Numbered from the stretch's first letter, positions 1 through 7,964 are shown. The stretch: 20,149 nucleotides of DNA from NAT127 sp041655035 (GCA_041655035.1 JBAZCN010000051.1:1-20149), one strand, 5' to 3'. Notes: a model not told the origin generated them from the letters alone. A program made the numbers and translations.

Positions 1-1395
1 CGGCGCCGCTGGGGGCTGCCGGTGGCGGGAGCCGTGGTGGTGCTGGCTCTCGGCGTGCTGTTCCTGGCCCCGGAGTGGCTCGTCCCCGAGCGCCAGCCGC
101 TGCCCCCCGCGCCGCCGCCCGCCCCCGCCGCGGCGGGGGCGGACACCTCGCCCTACAGCGAGGCACAGCTGGCCGAAGCCCGCCGCGCCGCCCAGGACAT
201 CCTGGCCAGCATTCTCGGCCGGCAAAAAGCGCTCGATGCCAAACAGGTGGGCCTGTGGGGAGCACAGCCTTTCGCCGAGGCCCAGGCGCTGGCCGAACAG
301 GGCGATGCCCTCTACCGCCAGCGGGACTTCCCCGCCGCGCTCGATCTCTACCAGCAGGCGCTGGACGCCCTGCAAACCCTGGAAGCCAGCCTCGACGAGG
401 TCATCGCCGGCAAGCTCAGAACCGGCGACGACGCCCTCGCAGCGGGAGACGAAACGGCGGCGGCCCTGGCCTTCGAGCAGGTGCTCGCCATCGAGCCTGA
501 CCACCGGCAGGCGGCGGCAGGCCTCGCCCGGGCGCAACTGCTGCCGGAAACGCGTCCGCTGATGGCCGAGGCGCAGGCGCGACTGGCCGCCGGCGACCTC
601 GGTGGCGGGCGCCAACTGCTGGAGCAGGTGCTCGCTGTCGACGCCGATCACCGGGAGGCCCGCAAGGCCCTCGACCAGGTCCTCGACACCCAGGCCGAAC
701 AGCGCTTCACCGCCGCCATGAGCGACGGTCTCGTCGCCCTCCAAGGCGGCGAACTCGAGGCCGCGGCGAGGGCCTTCCGCCAGGCCCTCGCCGCCCGGCC
801 GGACCACCCCGACGCCCGCGCCGGCCTCGACCAGGCCAACCGCCGCCTGGCGGCCATTGCCGTCGACCGCCAGCTTGCCGCCGCCGCCGAACTGGAGCGC
901 CAGGAACGATGGCCTGACGCCGCCAGCCTCTACGCCGCTATTCTCGCCGGCGACGACAGCGTGGTCCAGGCGCGCGTCGGCCAACTGCGCAGCTCCGCCC
1001 GGGCGCAGCTGGACAGCGCCATCGCCGCCATTCTCGACAATCCCCTGCGCCTGGCCTCGCCCACGGTTTTTGGCGAGGGCCGGCAACTGCTGGCCGATGC
1101 CCGCGCCATCCCCGATCCCGGACAGCGCCTGCGCGGGCAGGCCGATGCCCTCGCCAAGGCGCTCGAGGCCTCGCAAATCCCGGTGACGGTGCGCCTCGAA
1201 TCCGACAACCGCACCCGGGTCACGGTGCTGCGGGTGGCCGAGCTCGGCGCCTTCAGCCAACATGAACTCGCCCTCAAGCCCGGCCACTACGTAGCCCTTG
1301 GCAGCCGCGACGGCTACCGGGATGTGCGCGTCGAATTTCAGGTGGCCGGCGGATCGGGCACCGCTATCGTCGTCATGTGCAAGGACCCGGTCTGA
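1..1395 (+). CDS. Membrane-anchored TPR-repeat protein (5' end outside window)
   Basis: The reading frame is open from base 1, and the residues before the first possible GTG (position 22) are basic (RRRWGLP). They lead straight into a hydrophobic segment, so the gene probably starts upstream of the window. Topology looks N-in with one membrane helix, then a Pro/Ala-rich linker, then a large extracytoplasmic part. About five TPR-like helical pairs follow, each with an alternating small/large residue pattern (for example around QGDALYRQRDFPAALDLYQQAL and LALEAAARAFRQAL-type segments). The last ~70 residues are beta-rich and PEGA-like (ALKPGHYVALGSRDGYRDV). Such proteins usually scaffold complexes. 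It is translationally coupled to the next gene (TGATG). The specific partner is unknown; the neighbours suggest the envelope complex encoded downstream. Confidence 0.8.
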   Translation, partial: RRRWGLPVAGAVVVLALGVLFLAPEWLVPERQPLPPAPPPAPAAAGADTSPYSEAQLAEARRAAQDILASILGRQKALDAKQVGLWGAQPFAEAQALAEQGDALYRQRDFPAALDLYQQALDALQTLEASLDEVIAGKLRTGDDALAAGDETAAALAFEQVLAIEPDHRQAAAGLARAQLLPETRPLMAEAQARLAAGDLGGGRQLLEQVLAVDADHREARKALDQVLDTQAEQRFTAAMSDGLVALQGGELEAAARAFRQALAARPDHPDARAGLDQANRRLAAIAVDRQLAAAAELERQERWPDAASLYAAILAGDDSVVQARVGQLRSSARAQLDSAIAAILDNPLRLASPTVFGEGRQLLADARAIPDPGQRLRGQADALAKALEASQIPVTVRLESDNRTRVTVLRVAELGAFSQHELALKPGHYVALGSRDGYRDVRVEFQVAGGSGTAIVVMCKDPV

Positions 1396-3479
1396 TGCCT
1401 CACAGGCCCCCTCCGCCGGTGGCACGAACCACCACCGATCCGGTCGGCGACGGGATCACGCCCATCGCCTTCATCCCCCCCGGCAAGACACCGCGGCAGC
1501 GCAGGGTCGTGCCGATAGCCGCCATCGCTGTCGGCCTGGTGCTGGTGCTGTGCCTCACCGCCCTGTGGTTCGTGTTCAGCGCCCGCTCACTGGCGGTCGA
1601 CGTCACCCCCGGCGATGCCCGCGTCGAACTGCACGGCGGCATTGCCATCCCGGTCGCCGACCACTATCTGCTGCGCCCCGGCAGCTATCGACTGACAGTC
1701 ACCGCCGCTGGCTATCACGACCACGAGGAAGAGTTCGTCGTCACAGCCGAGGGCGACCAGCGCCTGGCCGTCGACCTCGAACAGAAACCCGGGCAATTGG
1801 CGGTGGCCACCCGCCCGGAGGGAGCGCGTATCCTGGTCGACGGCGAGGATCGCGGCGAATCCCCCCAGACGCTCACCGGACTGCCCGCCGGCACCTACCA
1901 GGTGCGCCTCAATCATCCCCGCCACAAACCCTGGCAGGGGCAGGTCGAGGTCCGCGGCATGGACTTGTCCGAGCACCTCGACGTCACCCTGGAACCCGCC
2001 TGGGGACTGATCGCGCTCGACTCGCAGCCGTCCGGGGCCGAGGTCAGCGTCGGCGGCCGGCTGGTGGGCGCCACGCCGCTCAGTGTCCAGGTGCTCGAGC
2101 AGGGCGAGCCGGTAACGGTGAAACTGGCGGGCCACAAGCGCTGGGAACGCATTCTCCAGGGCCGGGTCGGCGAAACCCTCGACCATGAAACCATCGTGCT
2201 CGCCCCCGCCGACGGTCTCCTCTCGGTCGTCACTACGCCTCCCGGCGCCACGGTGATGGTCGACAACCAATACCGGGGCCGCAGCCCTCTCGAGCTCGAG
2301 CTGCAACCCGACAAGCCCCACAGCCTCGCCCTGTTCCTCGATGGCTACCACCACCAGGAGCGCACCCTCACCCTCGCCGCGGGGGAAGAACAGCAGGTCG
2401 AGGTCCAGCTCGCGGCCAATACCGGCACCCTGGCGATCAGCACCAGCCCGGCCGGCGCCCACATCTATGTCGATGGCAAGCGCCATACCGGCGGCGACAC
2501 CCTGGTACTGCCCGCCCGCCCCCACCGCATCGAGGCGAAGCTCGATGGCCACACCAGCGAAACCCGCACCATCACCCCGAAACCGGGTATCGAACAGCAG
2601 GTGCAATTCACCCTGCGCCCGCTGGCCGCCGCCAAAGCCGCCGGCCTCGCCGCGCAGATCACCAGCGGCGGCGGCCAGGACCTCAAGCTGCTGCGCCCGC
2701 AGGGCACCTTCACCATGGGCTCTTCGCGGCGCGAGCAAGGGCGCCGGGCCAACGAGGTCCAGCGCCTGGTGACTCTCGACAAGCCCTTCTACCTGGCCCT
2801 CACCCAGGTCACCAACGCCGAGTACAAGAAATTCGACCAAGCCCACTCGTCGAGCCACTTCAACCGCGCCACCCTGGACCGGCCCGACCAGCCGGTGGTG
2901 CGCGTCAGCTGGCAGGATGCCGCCCGCTACTGCAACTGGCTCAGCGACCGCGACGGCCTGCCCCGCTTCTATGAGGAAAAAGACGGCAAGATCGTCGGCG
3001 CCGACGAGGGCGCCACCGGCTATCGCCTCGCCACCGAGGCCGAATGGGAATGGGCGGCGCGAAGGGGGCCCGGCGACACAATGAGGAAATTCCCCTGGGG
3101 AGACGACTTCCCGCCGCCGGCCAATGCCGGAAACTATGCCGACCAGAGCGCCGCCAGCGCTCTCGGCCGCACCATCCCCGGCTATCAGGACGGCCAGCCG
3201 GTGGCGGCGCCGGTGCGCCAGTTTGCCGCCAACGACAAAGGGCTGTACGGTCTCGGCCACAATGTGGCGGAATGGGTGCATGACCACTACGGCATCGAAC
3301 CCACCCTCGGCAGCGCGGCGCAGCACAATCCGCTCGGCCCCGCCAGCGGTGAATTCCGGGTGATTCGCGGCGCCAGCTGGCGTCACGGCTCGATCACCGA
3401 GCTGCGGCTGTCGTTTCGCGATTACGGCAGCGACGGCCGCGACGACCTGGGTTTCCGCATCGCCCGCTACGCACAATGA
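1395..3479 (+). CDS. Membrane-anchored PEGA-repeat protein with C-terminal FGE/SUMF1-like domain
   Basis: The ATG at 1395 overlaps the upstream stop (TGATG) and is preferred to the GTG at 1377. The 694-residue product has a Pro-rich cytoplasmic N-terminus, one membrane helix (about 39-62) and five PEGA-type beta repeats starting near residues 66, 134, 204, 274 and 344. Recurring motifs are PEGARILVDG, PSGAEVSVGG, PPGATVMVDN and PAGAHIYVDG. A formylglycine-generating-enzyme-like (SUMF1/EgtB/PvdO) domain runs from about 433 to the end, with GTFTMGS, ATEAEWEWAAR, NVAEWVHD, RGASWR and LGFRIAR. The cysteine pair that drives catalysis in true FGE is absent; the domain's only Cys is in RYCNWLS. A binding or structural role is therefore more likely than sulfatase activation. 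It probably faces the periplasm, as PEGA domains do in surface complexes. Confidence 0.88.
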   Translation: MPHRPPPPVARTTTDPVGDGITPIAFIPPGKTPRQRRVVPIAAIAVGLVLVLCLTALWFVFSARSLAVDVTPGDARVELHGGIAIPVADHYLLRPGSYRLTVTAAGYHDHEEEFVVTAEGDQRLAVDLEQKPGQLAVATRPEGARILVDGEDRGESPQTLTGLPAGTYQVRLNHPRHKPWQGQVEVRGMDLSEHLDVTLEPAWGLIALDSQPSGAEVSVGGRLVGATPLSVQVLEQGEPVTVKLAGHKRWERILQGRVGETLDHETIVLAPADGLLSVVTTPPGATVMVDNQYRGRSPLELELQPDKPHSLALFLDGYHHQERTLTLAAGEEQQVEVQLAANTGTLAISTSPAGAHIYVDGKRHTGGDTLVLPARPHRIEAKLDGHTSETRTITPKPGIEQQVQFTLRPLAAAKAAGLAAQITSGGGQDLKLLRPQGTFTMGSSRREQGRRANEVQRLVTLDKPFYLALTQVTNAEYKKFDQAHSSSHFNRATLDRPDQPVVRVSWQDAARYCNWLSDRDGLPRFYEEKDGKIVGADEGATGYRLATEAEWEWAARRGPGDTMRKFPWGDDFPPPANAGNYADQSAASALGRTIPGYQDGQPVAAPVRQFAANDKGLYGLGHNVAEWVHDHYGIEPTLGSAAQHNPLGPASGEFRVIRGASWRHGSITELRLSFRDYGSDGRDDLGFRIARYAQ

Positions 3480-3498
3480 CAGCAACAGGTAGATCGCC

Positions 3499-3798
3499 AT
3501 GACCAGCCACCGCGAAAGGCCAGAGAAATCCACCGGGCGCAACCGCAGCCTGGCGGCGCTCCTGATCGCGGCACTGGCCGGCGGCGGCCTCGTCGCCACC
3601 GCCAGCGACCCCGCCGAGGCGCCGGCCCGGGAGAGCAGCCCCCCGGCGCGCCAGGGCACGCCGCCAGCGGCCCAGCCCGGTGACGACAAAGCCCCGGCAC
3701 CAGCCGCCACTGGCCAAAGGCAGCAGCCCGCGGATATATTCAAGCCTTCGGAGGAAATCTCCGAAGACCTGTCCGTCCCCTTTCCTGTGGATATCTGA
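3499..3798 (+). CDS. Small single-pass or exported protein with charged C-terminal tail
   Basis: This is a 99-residue ORF in the operon, 19 nt after the PEGA gene and 1 nt before the MotA-like gene. A weak AGGT lies 8 nt before the ATG. It has a basic N-terminus, a hydrophobic segment (about 17-36, which could be a membrane anchor or a signal peptide), a Pro/Ala-rich low-complexity stretch (about 38-75), and a C-terminal tail rich in acidic residues and Pro (FKPSEEISED, ending in PFPVDI). I do not recognise a Pfam-type domain. Tight placement directly before the channel gene suggests an accessory subunit whose tail binds a partner. That is inference from position and composition only. Confidence 0.7.
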   Translation: MTSHRERPEKSTGRNRSLAALLIAALAGGGLVATASDPAEAPARESSPPARQGTPPAAQPGDDKAPAPAATGQRQQPADIFKPSEEISEDLSVPFPVDI

Positions 3799-3799
3799 T

Positions 3800-4609
3800 A
3801 TGCGGCACCGACAAAACCACGAATTCATCTTCCAGCTGTTCGCCCTGCTGCTCTCGGTGATCTTGGTGCACGGCCTCTACGTCACCCTGATCCGCCCCAG
3901 CGCCAACGCCCAGCTCGAAGCCGAACTGGCCCGCCAGGCCAGCGGTGAAGCCTATGTACCCCAGCGCTCGCTGGCCATCGTCCTCAAGGACTACGAGCAG
4001 GAAGCCTGCTTCATCCTCATGTTGTGGGCGATGGCGATCATGGGCTACAAGGCGCGCCGCACCCTCGCCGAGCGGCGCCTGTTGCAATCGCCACTGCTCC
4101 AGGTCGCCGAGGGCACCCGCATCCTTCCCGAAGACGCCCGCCAACTGGCCCGGCCGATCCAGGCGCTGCCCGACGACCAGCAGGAATTCCTGCTCGCCCG
4201 GGCATTGACCGCGGCGCTGCACCGGTTCAGCGCCACCCGCAGCATCCAGGACGTTTCCGGCGCCGTCTCCGAGGTCTGTGAAACCGAAAACGACCGGCTC
4301 GATTCCGAACTGTCGATGGTGCGCTACATCACCTGGGCGGTGCCCTCCATCGGCTTCATCGGCACCGTGCGCGGCATCGGCGATGCCCTCACCCAGGCCC
4401 ACCGCGCCGTGCTGGGCGATATCGCCGGCGTCACCGAGAGCCTCGGCGTGGCCTTCAACTCGACATTCATCGCCCTGGTCATCAGCATCGTGCTGATGTT
4501 CCTGCTCCACCAACTGCAGTTGACCCAGGAACGCCTGGTGCTCGATACCCACAGCTACTGCGATCGCAATCTGCTGCGCCATCTCAAGGCCCACGAGGAA
4601 CCCGTGTGA
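3800..4609 (+). CDS. MotA/TolQ/ExbB-family proton channel subunit
   Basis: The ATG at 3800 follows the previous stop by 1 nt and removes a 40-residue N-terminal extension that merely re-reads the upstream gene in another frame. The 269-residue product has four predicted membrane helices (about 8-30, 65-83, 175-195, 213-237) and a roughly 90-residue cytoplasmic loop between helices 2 and 3. That is the MotA-like topology, compared with three helices in ExbB/TolQ. The family core is clear: PSIGFIGTVRGI in helix 3 and GVAFNSTFIALVISI in helix 4, with Thr189 and Thr222 where the family lines its ion path. Family members form pentamers around a dimer of an anchor protein and use the proton or sodium gradient. 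Likely partners are the two VWA proteins encoded two genes downstream. The GTGTGA junction couples it to the next gene. Confidence 0.9.
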   Translation: MRHRQNHEFIFQLFALLLSVILVHGLYVTLIRPSANAQLEAELARQASGEAYVPQRSLAIVLKDYEQEACFILMLWAMAIMGYKARRTLAERRLLQSPLLQVAEGTRILPEDARQLARPIQALPDDQQEFLLARALTAALHRFSATRSIQDVSGAVSEVCETENDRLDSELSMVRYITWAVPSIGFIGTVRGIGDALTQAHRAVLGDIAGVTESLGVAFNSTFIALVISIVLMFLLHQLQLTQERLVLDTHSYCDRNLLRHLKAHEEPV

Positions 4610-5904
4610 ACCAGACCACCACCAGCGGCGCGGCCATCATCGAACTGGTCGACAGTGAAATCCTCGCCCGCGGCGTGGCCGGCCAATGGCTGCGCAGTCC
4701 CGGCTATGCGCTGCTCGACACCAACGGCGTCACCACCGGCGACAAGGCGCTGGAACAGGCGTGGCTGTATCCACAGCGCAGTTTCAATCAGTACTGGCAC
4801 CAGTTGAACCTCTCGCCCCTGCCCGCCGGCAACCAGTTCGCCCGCCATTACGCCGACCTGGCCTACGCCCAGCTCCACCAGCTCCACCAGCAGCTCGGCG
4901 CTCCCGGCGAAATCCTGTTCGCCATTCCCGGAAGCTTTTCCCGCGACCAGCTGGCGATACTGCTCGGCCTTGCCAACGCCCTGCCGGTAAAAACCCTGGG
5001 GCTGATCGACACCGCGGTGGCCGCCACCGCCGCCCTCGGCGACTACCACGGCGAACTGCTGCATCTCGACATTCATCTCCACCAGGCGGTGATCACCCGG
5101 CTGCGCGCCGATCACCACATCACCCGCGAGAGCGTCGACGTGATACCCGACGCCGGACTCAAGCATTTTTATGGCGGCTGGGCGCAGTACATCGCCAACC
5201 TGTTCATCCGCGAATACCGCTACGACCCGCTGCACACCGCCGATGGCGAGCAGCAGCTCTACAGCCGGTTGCCGGGCTGGCTGGCGACCCTCGCCGGGCA
5301 GGCCGAAACCACCATCGAACTCAGCACCCCGCGCGGCGCTTTCCGCCTCAACCTGCAGCGCAACGGCCTGCTTGAAAGCAGCCTGCCGCGCATCACCCGG
5401 ATGCGCCAGGCGCTTGCCGATTTCGATGCCGCCGGCCAGCTGGTGGCCAGCTACCGTCTCGGCAAGCTGCCGGGGCTGGCCGCCCAGATCAACGCCCGGA
5501 TTCTCGGCGAGCAGCAGGTGATCGCCACCTGCCAGGACTTCCTCCAGGACTTCGATTCCAACCCCGACAGCGTCGACTTCATCACCCACCTGCCGCGCCG
5601 GGGGGCGCCCAGCTCAACCGCCGCCGCGGCGGCCCCTCCGGCCCGGCCGACCCACCTGCTGTACGGCCACCGGGCCTGGCCGCTGGGCGATGGCCTCGGC
5701 ATCGAGATAACCGCTTCCGGGCCCCTCATCAGCCGCGACCCGGGGGCGCCGCTGCGGATCGACACCGGGGCGGGCCGGGTGCGGGCGACCAATCGGCGCT
5801 ATGACATCATCGTCAGCGGCAACCTCAACGACCTCCGCCCCGGAGACCTGATTCGTGTCGACGGCCACGAACTGCGGCTGATCGAGGTCTCAGCCGGGGC
5901 CTGA
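4606..5904 (+). CDS. Actin/Hsp70-fold-like protein with C-terminal FHA-like beta domain
   Basis: GTG start inside the upstream stop (GTGTGA, 4-nt overlap). The 432 residues lack signal peptide and membrane helices, so the protein is probably cytoplasmic. The segment AIPGSFSRDQLAILLGLANA (about 106-125), followed by LIDTAVAATAA and then LLHLDIHLHQAVIT (151-164), resembles the core and phosphate-2 loop region of the actin/Hsp70/FtsA superfamily. SYRLGKLPGL (about 282-291) could be the adenosine-side loop. An Ala/Pro linker (333-347) leads to a beta-rich tail (about 355-430) in which NLNDLRPGDLIRVDGHELRLIEV resembles the last strands of an FHA domain. ATPase activity cannot be established by eye. 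Position between the channel and VWA genes suggests cytoplasmic control of the membrane complex. Hsp70-like is my best guess; the FHA call is tentative. Confidence 0.75.
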   Translation: MNQTTTSGAAIIELVDSEILARGVAGQWLRSPGYALLDTNGVTTGDKALEQAWLYPQRSFNQYWHQLNLSPLPAGNQFARHYADLAYAQLHQLHQQLGAPGEILFAIPGSFSRDQLAILLGLANALPVKTLGLIDTAVAATAALGDYHGELLHLDIHLHQAVITRLRADHHITRESVDVIPDAGLKHFYGGWAQYIANLFIREYRYDPLHTADGEQQLYSRLPGWLATLAGQAETTIELSTPRGAFRLNLQRNGLLESSLPRITRMRQALADFDAAGQLVASYRLGKLPGLAAQINARILGEQQVIATCQDFLQDFDSNPDSVDFITHLPRRGAPSSTAAAAAPPARPTHLLYGHRAWPLGDGLGIEITASGPLISRDPGAPLRIDTGAGRVRATNRRYDIIVSGNLNDLRPGDLIRVDGHELRLIEVSAGA

Positions 5905-5905
5905 C

Positions 5906-6967
5906 ATGGCGAAGCGCAAGCGCGAGATCAACCCCTTCAACCTGTCGTTTCTCGACATCATGGCGTGCGGTTTCGGCGCCGTGATCCTGCTGTTCCTGAT
6001 CATCAAGCACGACCCCTCGGCGGACGCCGCCGACCCCGAGCTGCGCGCCGAGGTGACCCTGCTGGAAGATGACATCCGGGATGGCGAAGAGCAGAAGGCC
6101 CAACTGCGCAACAGCCTGCTCCACCTTGAGCAACAGTTGGTCGAGGCCCGCGGGCTGGCCAGCCGGGTGCTCCGCGAGATCGAGGAAAAACAGGAGGAGC
6201 GCAGCGTCCAGGCCGATCCCGAAGACGAGATCGCCACCCTGCGCAAGCAAGTCGACGAAATGGAGCGGCAGACCGCGGAACTCCGCGACCAGGGCCGGGG
6301 CCAGGATGTGCGCCAGTTCGCCGGCGATGGCGACCGCCAGTACCTGACCGGGCTGAAACTCGGCGGCCGGCGCGTGCTCATCCTGGTGGACGCCTCGGCG
6401 AGCATGCTCGCCGAGGACATCGTCAACGTCATCCGCCGGCGCAACATGGATGATGCCACCAAGCTGCGCTCAGCCAAATGGCAGCGCGCGACCCGCACCG
6501 CCGAATGGCTGGTTGCCCGGATTCCGGCCGAGAGCCAGTTCCAGATACTCAGTTTCAATACCGCGGCCAGGGCCGCGCTCGCCGGCAGCGACGGCCAGTG
6601 GCAGGACAGCGGCGACAGCAAGGCCGTCAACGGCGCCATCGCCGGCCTCAAGGCCACCGTGCCCAGCGGCGGCACCAGCCTGGTCAACGCCTTTGCCGCC
6701 ATCCAGGGCTTCAGCCAGCCGCCGGACAATATCTTCCTGATCACCGATGGCCTGCCCACCCAGGGCCGCAGCACACCGCGCAAGAACACGGTGACGGCGC
6801 GGGAACGCACCGATCTGTTCAACGAAGCGGTGCGTTCCCTCCCCCGGGTGCCTGTCAATGTGATCTTGTTTCCCATGGAAGGCGATCCGGCCGCCGCCGC
6901 GCTGTACTGGCAACTGGGGCTCGCTTCCGGCGGCTCGTTCCTGAGCCCCTCCACCGACTGGCCCTGA
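5906..6967 (+). CDS. Membrane-anchored VWA-domain protein with ExbD/TolR-like N-terminal anchor (first copy)
   Basis: The ATG sits 1 nt after the preceding stop. The protein begins with KRKR, then a membrane helix (about 13-33) carrying SFLDIMACGFGA with Asp17 at its cytoplasmic end. That arrangement matches the single helix of ExbD/TolR/MotB, where an Asp takes part in proton transfer. A periplasmic coiled coil rich in Glu/Gln/Lys follows (about 45-130), then a VWA domain (about 155-345). The metal-ion-dependent adhesion site is complete: DASASM (Asp162, Ser164, Ser166), Thr257 in SGGTSL and Asp281 in LITDG. VWA domains bind partner proteins through the bound metal. Together with the MotA-like gene it plausibly forms a channel/anchor pair whose periplasmic effector is a VWA domain instead of a peptidoglycan- or TonB-binding domain. 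Confidence 0.88.
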   Translation: MAKRKREINPFNLSFLDIMACGFGAVILLFLIIKHDPSADAADPELRAEVTLLEDDIRDGEEQKAQLRNSLLHLEQQLVEARGLASRVLREIEEKQEERSVQADPEDEIATLRKQVDEMERQTAELRDQGRGQDVRQFAGDGDRQYLTGLKLGGRRVLILVDASASMLAEDIVNVIRRRNMDDATKLRSAKWQRATRTAEWLVARIPAESQFQILSFNTAARAALAGSDGQWQDSGDSKAVNGAIAGLKATVPSGGTSLVNAFAAIQGFSQPPDNIFLITDGLPTQGRSTPRKNTVTARERTDLFNEAVRSLPRVPVNVILFPMEGDPAAAALYWQLGLASGGSFLSPSTDWP

Positions 6968-6970
6968 GGA
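6966..6970 (+). promoter_or_regulatory. Shine-Dalgarno for the second VWA gene
   Basis: GAGGA overlaps the stop codon of the first VWA gene and lies 7 nt before the GTG at 6978. It supports that non-ATG start and suggests coupled translation of the two VWA proteins. Confidence 0.65.
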
Positions 6971-6977
6971 ATCGCAC

Positions 6978-7964
6978 GTGAGAAAACGCAAGCGCCCGAT
7001 GCCGGATATGAGCATGTCCTTTCTCGACGTGATCAGCTGTGGTTTCGGCGCCATCGTGCTGCTGATGCTGATTGCCAAGACCGCCGTGCCCAGCGCCTTC
7101 GAGGTGGCCGAGGACCTCGGCGGCAAGGTGAAAGACCTCCAGCAACAGCTGTTCGAGGTGCGCGGCGAGGCCAGCGTGCTCAACCGCGAACTGGTCGGCA
7201 AGGAGGAACAGCTATCGGAACACCGCGAGCGCATCGCCCGTCTCCAGGCGCAGCTGGCGAGTATCGACAAGCAACAGGACGCCGTGGCCCAGGTCGACAC
7301 CAGCGAGCGCGACGAGCTGGCGCTCGCCCTGCAGGTGCTCAGCGAGGAGATGCAGCGGCTGCTGGGGCAGAATGCCCGCACCGCCAATGAGCTGGTCGGC
7401 GGCATCCCGGTGGACAGCGAATACATTATTTTCATCATCGATACCTCCGGCAGCATGGTCAACTATGCGTGGCCCAAGGTCCGCCAGGAAATGATCAATA
7501 TCCTCGATATCTATCCCCATGTGAAAGGCATCCAGATCATGAGCGACATGGGCGACTATATGTTTCCCAGTTACCGGAACAAATGGATACCCGACACCCC
7601 GGCGCGGCGCAAGGTGATCCTCCAGCGACTCAACAGCTGGACGCCGTTCAGCAATTCAAGCCCGGTGGAGGGTATCGAGGCGGCGATCCGCACCTTTTAT
7701 GATCCGCAGAAGAAAATCAGCCTTTATGTCTTCGGCGACGACTTTACCGGCAACTCCATCCGTCACGCGGTGCAGATGGTCGACCGCCTCAACCGCGAAC
7801 GGCGCAGCGGTGAACGTCTGGTGCGCATTCATACCATCGGTTTCCCGGTACATTTTCTCGCGCCCGGCGGCAACCTCCAGACAGCGACACGTTTTGCTGC
7901 ACTGATGCGGGAATTGAGCTACCGTAATGGAGGGACTTTCGTCGGTCTCAACAGCCTTCGTTAA
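6978..7964 (+). CDS. Membrane-anchored VWA-domain protein with ExbD/TolR-like N-terminal anchor (second copy)
   Basis: GTG start with a strong GAGGA 7 nt upstream. It is built like the previous protein: basic N-terminus (RKRKR), a membrane helix with SFLDVISCGFGA (Asp17 in the same place), a long coiled coil (about 45-135) and a VWA domain (about 147-325). The adhesion site begins with DTSGSM (Asp155, Ser157, Ser159). The usual Thr appears replaced by Ser in SNSSPVEG (about 225-232), and Asp254 in VFGDD may supply the last ligand. Outside the anchor the two VWA proteins have diverged strongly, which fits a heterodimer rather than redundancy. Probably a periplasmic partner of the MotA-like channel; this is inferred, not shown. 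Confidence 0.87.
   Translation: MRKRKRPMPDMSMSFLDVISCGFGAIVLLMLIAKTAVPSAFEVAEDLGGKVKDLQQQLFEVRGEASVLNRELVGKEEQLSEHRERIARLQAQLASIDKQQDAVAQVDTSERDELALALQVLSEEMQRLLGQNARTANELVGGIPVDSEYIIFIIDTSGSMVNYAWPKVRQEMINILDIYPHVKGIQIMSDMGDYMFPSYRNKWIPDTPARRKVILQRLNSWTPFSNSSPVEGIEAAIRTFYDPQKKISLYVFGDDFTGNSIRHAVQMVDRLNRERRSGERLVRIHTIGFPVHFLAPGGNLQTATRFAALMRELSYRNGGTFVGLNSLR

Noticed and set aside
1587..3743. 718-codon open frame on the - strand opposite the PEGA/FGE gene
   Set aside because: Shadow frame of a GC-rich gene: its Val/Gly/Ala/Asp-rich, low-diversity composition shows no domain, and the + strand has full PEGA and FGE signatures.
3680..3799. N-terminal extension of the MotA-like protein from an upstream start
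   Set aside because: It overlaps the small upstream ORF in another frame, and the ATG at 3800 gives a normal basic N-terminus followed by a helix.
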